Shown here: positions 5,609-11,958 of the stretch, piece by piece
Layout of the letters: every line of letters starts with the position of its first letter
How positions within the stretch are numbered: the first letter of the stretch is position 1
Assembly (NCBI GenBank): GCA_946479015.1
Contig: CAMLEQ010000075.1
Span: 1-11,958, forward strand
Direction: 5' to 3'
DNA from: an uncultured Gemmatimonadota bacterium
GTDB taxonomy: Bacteria > Gemmatimonadota > Gemmatimonadetes > Gemmatimonadales > Gemmatimonadaceae
DNA length: 11,958 bases
The notes under the pieces: model-generated
Told to the model about the DNA's origin: nothing
The model's input: only the letters and a program-made list of their open reading frames with translations
Databases searched by the model: none
Translations under genes and position numbers: made by a program

Positions 5609-5614
5609 TATATT
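5609..5614 (+). promoter_or_regulatory. -10-like TATATT box, possible leaderless start
   Basis: TATATT ends 5 nt before the ATG at 5620 and is the only AT-rich hexamer in a C-rich stretch. No Shine-Dalgarno precedes the ATG. If it is the -10 element, transcription would begin at or within a base or two of the A of ATG, giving a leaderless mRNA. Confidence 0.5.
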
Positions 5615-5619
5615 GTCCC

Positions 5620-7352
<1,733 letters not shown>

Positions 7353-7356
<4 letters not shown>

Positions 7357-7862
7357 TCGAGATCATCCGCGGCGACATCACGACCCTTCCCGTGGACGCC
7401 ATCGTGAACGCGGCGAACAGCGCGCTGCGCGGCGGGGGCGGCGTGGACGGCGCCATCCATCGCGCGGCCGGCCCCGGGCTGCTGCGGGAGCTGATGCGCT
7501 ACCCGGGGGTGGAGACCGGCGGCGCGGTGATGACCGGCGCGCACGATCTGCCCGCGCGCTTCGTGATCCACGCCGTCGGCCCGGTGTGGCGCGGCGGCGC
7601 CGATGGGGAGCCGGCGCTTCTCGAGCGCGCCTACCGCAGCGCCTTCGCGCTCGCCCTGGCGGAGGGGACGGTCCGCACGATCGCCTTCCCGGCGATCTCC
7701 ACCGGCGTGTACGCCTACCCGCGCGAGGAAGCCGCGCGCATCGCCATCGGGGTGATGCTCGAGCACGAGCCGCGCTTCGAGCGCATCGTGGCCGCGCTGT
7801 TCGACGAGCGGAGCGAGCGCACGTACCGGGACACGCTCGACGCGCTGCGCGCCGGGAGGTGA
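7353..7862 (+). CDS. macrodomain protein (O-acetyl-ADP-ribose deacetylase-like)
   Basis: Encodes 169 residues, essentially a single macrodomain of YmdB/MacroD type. Visible motifs: RGDIT (6-10), IVNAANSALRGGGGVDGAIHRAAG (17-40, with the Asn-Asn and glycine-rich ADP-ribose-binding and catalytic loop), GGAVMTGAHDLPARFVIHAVGPVW (56-79) and IAFPAISTGVYAYP (110-123, the diphosphate-binding loop). Such proteins hydrolyse O-acetyl-ADP-ribose or remove ADP-ribose from acidic residues in the cytosol. The full length of the family is present. The start ATG lies inside the antiporter stop (ATGA), with GGAG about 9 nt upstream, so translation is probably coupled to the antiporter. Confidence 0.94.
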
Positions 7863-7887
7863 GCGCGCGGCGCGGGGAGCTCGCTCA
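7860..7887. terminator. weak inverted repeat between convergent genes
   Basis: TGAGCG (7860-7865) and CGCTCA (7882-7887) are complementary across a 16-nt loop and contain the stop codons of both convergent genes. The intergenic gap is only 22 nt, so any shared terminator must overlap it. The stem is short and this is a weak call. Confidence 0.25.
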
Positions 7888-8937
7888 GCGGTTCTCCTCC
7901 GCGAGGGGCGAGAGCGCCATGGCGTAGGGCTCCCGTCCCACCAGGATGTAGCCCGACACCTTCCGCTTCCGCAGATCCACCACGCTCACGATGTCCGCGC
8001 CGGCGTTGGCCACGAACGCGGTGCGCCCGTCGGCGCTCACCGCGATCCCCACCGGCGCGGTCTGGTCGAGCCACCCCTCGGCGCGAGCGCTCCCGATCAG
8101 CGCGGCGCGATCCACGCGCAGCCTCATCGTCGCCACCTCGCGCCGCCCTCGCACGTCGAAGATCCGGAGCTCGCTCGAGCGCGCGTTCGTCACCAGCGCA
8201 TCGTGCCCGTCGGGCGTGATGCGCACGCGCACGGGGAAGCGCGGCGATGCCAGGGAGGCGAGCGTGTCGAGCGTGGCGGCGTCGAGCACCGTCACGCGGT
8301 CGGCGCCGCGGCTCGTCACCCACAGCTCGCGACCATCGGGGGTGACGTCGAGCCCCTCCGGCTCCGCGGGAAGGGGAACCGTCTTCACCACGCGCATCGC
8401 GGGCACGTCGATCGCCGTGAGGCTTCCCGATCCCAGGTTGGTGACGTACGCGCGCCGCCCGTCCGGGGAACGGACCACCATGTGGGAGATCCCCTCCCCC
8501 GTCCGCGCGCTCCCCACCACGGCCTGGCGCTCGACATCCACCAGCAGCAGCGAGCTGTCCATCTCGCTCGTGACGAGCGCGCGCTTCCCATCGGGGAGCC
8601 ACACGATGCCGTGCGGCCGACGGTGCCCACCGAGCGAGATGGTGGCGCGGGCGCCGCGTGCCGCGAGGTCGACGAGGGTGAGCGTGTTCCCCGGCGCGGT
8701 CGGTCCACCGTAGTTGCTCACCAGCGCGAGCCGCCCGTCGGGAGAGACCGCCAGCTCGTTCGGCCCGAATCCGGTGGGGATGGTGGCATACACGTCCCGG
8801 TCGCGCACCCCGACGAGCGACACGGTCGCATCCGCGCGGTTGGCGACGACGAGCGTCCCCTGCGCGCGCAGGGGAGCCGGGGCCAGTGTCGTGGCGACGA
8901 GGAGCGACAGCGCGACGAGGCGGGGGAGTGAAGGCAT
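7885..8937 (-). CDS. secreted YVTN/YncE-like beta-propeller protein
   Basis: Encodes 350 residues. It has a Sec signal peptide (MPSLPRLVALSLLVATTLAPAPLRA, cleavage likely after Ala25), then repeated blades of about 40-45 residues with the motif xxSPDGRxAxVxN: AVSPDGRLALVSN (63-75), LPDGKRALVTS (114-124), RSPDGRRAYVTN (156-167), TPDGRELWVTS (199-209), TPDGHDALVTN (241-251) and SADGRTAFVAN (301-311). This predicts a seven-bladed propeller exported to the periplasm or outside. Family members bind ligands, DNA or metals, or serve as scaffolds; no catalytic site is evident. It is monocistronic between the macrodomain gene (convergent) and palindromic repeat copy 2. The start has no Shine-Dalgarno but a TACTGT box 6 nt upstream. 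Confidence 0.92.
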   Translation of the reverse strand: MPSLPRLVALSLLVATTLAPAPLRAQGTLVVANRADATVSLVGVRDRDVYATIPTGFGPNELAVSPDGRLALVSNYGGPTAPGNTLTLVDLAARGARATISLGGHRRPHGIVWLPDGKRALVTSEMDSSLLLVDVERQAVVGSARTGEGISHMVVRSPDGRRAYVTNLGSGSLTAIDVPAMRVVKTVPLPAEPEGLDVTPDGRELWVTSRGADRVTVLDAATLDTLASLASPRFPVRVRITPDGHDALVTNARSSELRIFDVRGRREVATMRLRVDRAALIGSARAEGWLDQTAPVGIAVSADGRTAFVANAGADIVSVVDLRKRKVSGYILVGREPYAMALSPLAEENR

Positions 8938-8943
8938 GGGAGC

Positions 8944-8949
8944 ACAGTA
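8944..8949 (-). promoter_or_regulatory. -10-like TACTGT box, possible leaderless start
   Basis: On the minus strand TACTGT is followed by 6 nt and then the ATG of the beta-propeller gene (8937). No Shine-Dalgarno is present. The geometry is almost the same as TATATT-5 nt-ATG at the antiporter gene. Confidence 0.35.
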
Positions 8950-8980
8950 CGGCGAAGGGGTGATAGGGGCTAGAGGGTGG

Positions 8981-9183
8981 TAGGACGTGGTGGCTAGACC
9001 ACCAAAGGACGCGTGTGGCGTGTGGGGAACTGACGGGTAGAGGAGCTAGGTAGAGCGAGAGTAGGTTCGGATGTAGAGAGAGTCCACCTACACACGAACC
9101 CACACGCGCAGTACCTCCCTCCTCTTCCCGTCAGTTCCCCACACGCCACACGCGTTCCATGGTGGTCTAGCCACTATGTCCTA
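8981..9183. repeat. 203-bp near-palindromic element, copy 2 (MITE-like)
   Basis: Two 95-nt arms (8981-9075 and 9089-9183) flank a 13-nt loop (GAGAGAGTCCACC, 9076-9088). The outer 23 bp pair with only two mismatches, and the block 9008-9043 pairs with 9121-9156 with two mismatches; the inner part is less perfect. The ends read TAGGAC...GTCCTA. Each terminus has a GGTGG-5 nt-CCACC-type sub-palindrome (8989-9003 exact, 9161-9175 with one change). It shares its left-arm core with copy 1 at 3028-3232, but the loop is the exact reverse complement of copy 1's loop. It sits 22 nt after the M42 peptidase stop and 43 nt upstream of the beta-propeller gene. No ORF inside is credible. Confidence 0.9.
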
Positions 9184-9205
9184 CGCCCCCACCCCACTCT
9201 GATCT

Positions 9206-10273
9206 CTACCTTGCCGTGAAATCCGTCTCCGCCGTGACTCTTCGGCACGTCTCCGCGATGAGGTCCGCGGCGCGGTCGAGGTCGTCCAGGCTCACCATCT
9301 CGTTCGGTGAGTGCATGTAGCGGTTGGGCACCGAGACGAGCGCCGTCGCGATCCCCTCGCGCGCGATGTGGATGGCATCGGCGTCCGTCCCCGTGTCCCG
9401 CCCCGCCGCCTGCAGCGTGTACGGGATCCCGAGGTCGTCCGCCGTGGCGCGCAGCAGGCGGAAGACCACCGGCGACACGATCGACCCGCGGGTGAGCACC
9501 GGCCCGCTTCCCAGCGCGTGCTCCCCGTGCTCGCGCTTCTCCACCCCCGGGTGATCGGTGGCGAAGGTGACGTCCACCACGATCGCCATCTGCGCGCCGA
9601 TGCACGTGGCGCAGACCAGGGCGCCGCCTCCGTGCCAGGCGATCTCCTCCTGCGTGGTGGCCGCCGCGACCACCGTGGCCGCTCCGGGACGCTCCGCGTA
9701 GCGCCGCAGCGCCTCGAGCACGACGAACGCGCCGATCCGGTCGTCGATCGACCGCGACACGAGACTCCGGTTCGGGAAGTCCAGCGCGCGCGAATCGATC
9801 ACGCCGGCGTCGCCCACGCTCAGCCGCTCCGCCGCCTCGGCGCGGTTCGCGACGCCGATGTCCACCCAGAGATCGGTGATCTTCGACGCCTTCTCCCTGT
9901 CCTCGGGCTTCATGAGGTGGATCGGCTTCTTTCCCACCACGCCGTAGACATCGCCGTGCGGTCCGAGGAAGCGGATGCGCTGTCCCACCAGCACCTGCGG
10001 GTCCCATCCGCCGATCCCGGCGATGTAGACGTAGCCTTCCTCGTCGATGTGCTGCACGATCACGCCGATCTCGTCGATGTGCCCGGCGAGCATGATCACC
10101 GGCGCGCCGCCGGGATTCACGGTGGCCATGCTGTTGCCGTGCACGTCGGCGCGCAGCTCGGCGAACCGCCGGGCCTCATCGCGCCACACGCCGGCCGGGG
10201 CGGTCTCGAACCCGGACGGGCCGGGCGTGTCGAGGAGCCGCTTGAGAAAGGCGATCGAGGCGTCGGAGAGCAT
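9206..10273 (-). CDS. M42-family metallo-aminopeptidase
   Basis: Encodes 355 residues, the usual length for M42 (FrvX/YsdC-like) peptidases. Two-metal site residues are recognisable: His65 in AGHIDEIG, Asp177 in SIDDRIG (bridging), Glu209-Glu210 in TTQEEIAWHGG (general base and ligand), Asp234 in VVDVTFATD, and His321 in RYMHSPNEM. The N-terminus LLDTPGPSGFE and the internal beta-barrel domain (about 75-170, VLVGQRIRFLG...GVVGKKPIHLM) also fit. It is a cytosolic, usually multimeric dinuclear-metal aminopeptidase or deblocking exopeptidase for peptide turnover; some relatives act on glycans, so the substrate is inferred. The ATG at 10271-10273 has no clear Shine-Dalgarno. Repeat copy 2 follows 22 nt after its stop. 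Confidence 0.93.
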   Translation of the reverse strand: MLSDASIAFLKRLLDTPGPSGFETAPAGVWRDEARRFAELRADVHGNSMATVNPGGAPVIMLAGHIDEIGVIVQHIDEEGYVYIAGIGGWDPQVLVGQRIRFLGPHGDVYGVVGKKPIHLMKPEDREKASKITDLWVDIGVANRAEAAERLSVGDAGVIDSRALDFPNRSLVSRSIDDRIGAFVVLEALRRYAERPGAATVVAAATTQEEIAWHGGGALVCATCIGAQMAIVVDVTFATDHPGVEKREHGEHALGSGPVLTRGSIVSPVVFRLLRATADDLGIPYTLQAAGRDTGTDADAIHIAREGIATALVSVPNRYMHSPNEMVSLDDLDRAADLIAETCRRVTAETDFTAR

Positions 10274-10375
10274 GAGATCGGTGATGAGGGAGTCGGACCG
10301 CGTCAGGCACGCACCCGGTGCCAGCGTAACGTCGGCGCGCCGGAGCGGCGTGTCAACAGGGGGGATGCGACGGCA

Positions 10376-10792
10376 TCACGACAGAGGGCGCAGCGGGACG
10401 ACGACGAACGATGCCACGAGCACGATGAGGCCGACCGCGTACCAGTACGGGTCGTGGAAGACGAAGTAGTAGACGCCGCCAGCCAGCGCCGCCGCCTCCC
10501 CTCCGGTCCACGCCACCAGACACAGCGCGCCGCGACGCCGCACCTGCCGCTCGCGCGCCAGCAGCACGCGCACCACGAGCATCGCCACGAGCGCCACCGC
10601 CACCAGCGCGAGCACCAGCACGCGCAGCGCGTGCTCGGAGAGCGCGGGTCCCACCTGCGGCAGCGCCTGACGACTCTCCCACCAGGTGACCGCGCCGAAC
10701 ATGAGCACGCCGAGCAGGAGCGCCACGCGGACGAGCCCCAGCGCCCGCAGACGCTCGGTATCGGTGGGCGGCCGGGGCTCTGGCTCGGTCAC
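10376..10792 (-). CDS. four-helix membrane protein of unknown function
   Basis: Encodes 138 residues from a GTG (10790-10792) that overlaps the amidohydrolase stop as GTGA, with GAGGG upstream. A short Pro/Glu-rich N-terminus (TEPEPRPPTDTERLR) is followed by four hydrophobic segments (about 18-37, 55-78, 90-110, 116-135) with a basic loop at 79-87 (ARERQVRRR). No conserved catalytic or transport motif is visible, and I do not recognise the family. Coupling to the amidohydrolase gene suggests co-expression, not necessarily joint function. The ~100 bp between its stop and the M42 start has nothing recognisable. Confidence 0.75.
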   Translation of the reverse strand: MTEPEPRPPTDTERLRALGLVRVALLLGVLMFGAVTWWESRQALPQVGPALSEHALRVLVLALVAVALVAMLVVRVLLARERQVRRRGALCLVAWTGGEAAALAGGVYYFVFHDPYWYAVGLIVLVASFVVVPLRPLS

Positions 10793-11958
10793 CTGCCCTC
10801 GCGCCTCCCGCTCGCCGCCTGCGCCTGCTGCGCCGCAGACGACTCGTACACTGCCTTCCCGCCGAGATACGTCGCCACCACCTTCGTCTTCAGGATGTCC
10901 TCCACCGGCACGCGCATGATGTCCTGGTCGAGCACCACGAAGTCGGCGTACTTCCCCGGCGTCAGCGAGCCCATGTCGTGCTCCTGGAACGCGGCGAACG
11001 CGGGCCAGATGGTCATGGATTTCAGCGCCTCGTCGCGCGTCATCGCCTCCTCGGGGTGCCAGCCGCCCGGAGGCCAGTCGTGCTCGTCCTGGCGGCTCAC
11101 CGCGGCGTGGAAGGAGCGCATCGGGTTCACCTGCTCCACGGGGAAGTCGGTCCCGTTCGGGATGATGACCCCGGTGGAGAGGAGCGCGCGCCACGCGTAG
11201 GCGCCGTACGCGCGCCCGGGACCGAGGCGCTGCTCCGCCCAGTACATGTCGCTCGTCTGGTGCGTCGTCTGCATGGACGGGATCACGCCGAGCTGCGCGA
11301 AGCGCGGGATGTCGGCGTGGTCGAGCACCTGCGCGTGCTCGATGCGGAACCGGTGGTCCGCGGTCGGCACGCTGTCCAGTGCCGCCTCGTACGCATCGAG
11401 CACCACCCGGTTCCCCCGGTCTCCGATCGCGTGCGTGTTCACCTGGAAGCCGTGCCGCAGCGCCTCGATCGCCACGTGGCGGATGTGCTCGGGCTTGGAG
11501 ACGAGCAGCCCGTAGTTCCCCGGGTCATCGCTGTAGGGATCGAGCAGCGCCGCGCCCCGCGAGCCGAGCGCGCCGTCGGCGTACAGCTTGATGGCGCGGA
11601 TCCACAGGTGCCCATCGTAGAGCGCGCTCTGCGGTCCGCGGGCGAAGTAGTGCGCGATCGCCGCCGAGTCGTCGGCGATCATGACGTACGTCCGCAGCGT
11701 CAAGCGCCCGCTCTTCGCCAGCGACTCGATGACGTCGATCGCCGGCTCCGGCTCGCCGGGGTCGTGCACCGCGGTGAGCCCCCACTTGTTCGCTTCCGCC
11801 GCCGCCGCGAGCAGCGCCGACTTCGCCTCCTCGGCGGTCATCGGGGGGACGGCGCGCCGGATGAGCTCCTGCGCGTTGTCCACGAACACGCCGCTCGGCG
11901 AGCCGTCGGGGAGGCGCAGGATGCGCCCGCCCTCCGGGTCCTTGGTGGCGGCGGTGAT
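10789..11958 (-). CDS. YtcJ-like metal-dependent amidohydrolase (5' partial)
   Basis: The frame is open to the window edge, so the N-terminus is missing; 389 C-terminal residues are visible. The first visible residues (ITAATKDPEGGRILRLPDGSPSGVFVDN) match the pre-core segment of amidohydrolase-3/YtcJ-type proteins and show that the GTG at 11889 is not the real start. The TIM-barrel metal site shows TAVHDPGE, the ...HLWIRAIKLYADGALGSRGAAL segment with the expected Lys, FQVNTHAIGDRGN (His), RIEHAQVLDHADIPRF (His) and PNGTDFPVEQVNP (Asp). The C-terminus GSLTPGKYADFVVLDQDIMRVPVEDILKTKVVATYLGGKAVYE is the closing composite domain. It hydrolyses an amide or related C-N bond, substrate unknown. Whether a signal peptide exists cannot be seen. 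The downstream membrane-protein gene overlaps by 4 nt. Confidence 0.92.
   Translation of the reverse strand: MTAATKDPEGGRILRLPDGSPSGVFVDNAQELIRRAVPPMTAEEAKSALLAAAAEANKWGLTAVHDPGEPEPAIDVIESLAKSGRLTLRTYVMIADDSAAIAHYFARGPQSALYDGHLWIRAIKLYADGALGSRGAALLDPYSDDPGNYGLLVSKPEHIRHVAIEALRHGFQVNTHAIGDRGNRVVLDAYEAALDSVPTADHRFRIEHAQVLDHADIPRFAQLGVIPSMQTTHQTSDMYWAEQRLGPGRAYGAYAWRALLSTGVIIPNGTDFPVEQVNPMRSFHAAVSRQDEHDWPPGGWHPEEAMTRDEALKSMTIWPAFAAFQEHDMGSLTPGKYADFVVLDQDIMRVPVEDILKTKVVATYLGGKAVYESSAAQQAQAASGRREGR

Noticed and set aside
9311..11200. 629-residue plus-strand open frame
   Set aside because: Antisense to the M42 peptidase, membrane protein and amidohydrolase genes; a high-GC shadow rich in Arg/His/Gly with no domain.

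Overview
High-GC bacterial chromosome segment with dense, high-GC3 genes. Several small proteins are of a kind I associate with Gemmatimonadota, so a Gemmatimonadota-like soil bacterium is my best guess from gene content and style. No marker gene proves it. The window has no RNA gene, CRISPR array, transposase or phage gene, and looks like ordinary chromosome with mixed metabolic and stress functions.

Layout. 30-800 (minus): a putative small lipoprotein and a small basic, repeat-containing protein, both unassigned. 1038-1469 (plus): a small two-helix membrane protein with a coiled-coil segment. 1501-2933 (minus): a two-gene operon with ATGA overlap, encoding a four-helix b-type cytochrome and a Tat/lipobox-bearing sulfite-oxidase-fold molybdopterin protein, which together make an exported redox enzyme and its quinone-side partner. 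3028-3232: a ~205-bp near-palindromic repeat. 3247-4148 (minus): a small hydrophilic protein followed by a DJ-1/PfpI homologue that lacks the nucleophilic cysteine. 4332-5420 (plus), divergent from them: a YghA/GSP39-type short-chain dehydrogenase with a Gln/Lys-rich N-terminal extension. I read 3247-5420 as a general-stress locus.

5421-5619 is a structured intergenic region: G-quadruplex-type G runs, a perfect 17-bp-stem hairpin, a heptamer repeat, and C runs just ahead of a TATATT box. It leads into 5620-7862 (plus): a CPA2 (Kef-type) cation/proton antiporter with a C-terminal TrkA-N domain, translationally coupled (ATGA) to a macrodomain protein. 7885-8937 (minus) is a secreted YVTN/YncE-like beta-propeller. 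8981-9183 is the second copy of the palindromic repeat. 9206-10273 (minus) is an M42 metallo-aminopeptidase. 10376 to the window edge (minus) is a YtcJ-like amidohydrolase, 5'-truncated by the window, followed with a GTGA overlap by a four-helix membrane protein of unknown function.

The most unusual items are the two copies of a 203-205 bp hairpin element, whose 13-nt loops are exact reverse complements of each other; the nucleophile-less DJ-1 homologue; the antiporter-macrodomain coupling; and two genes whose -10-like box sits 5-6 nt from the start codon with no Shine-Dalgarno, suggesting leaderless mRNAs. I found no complete new multi-gene system. The palindromic element is the best candidate for something undescribed.
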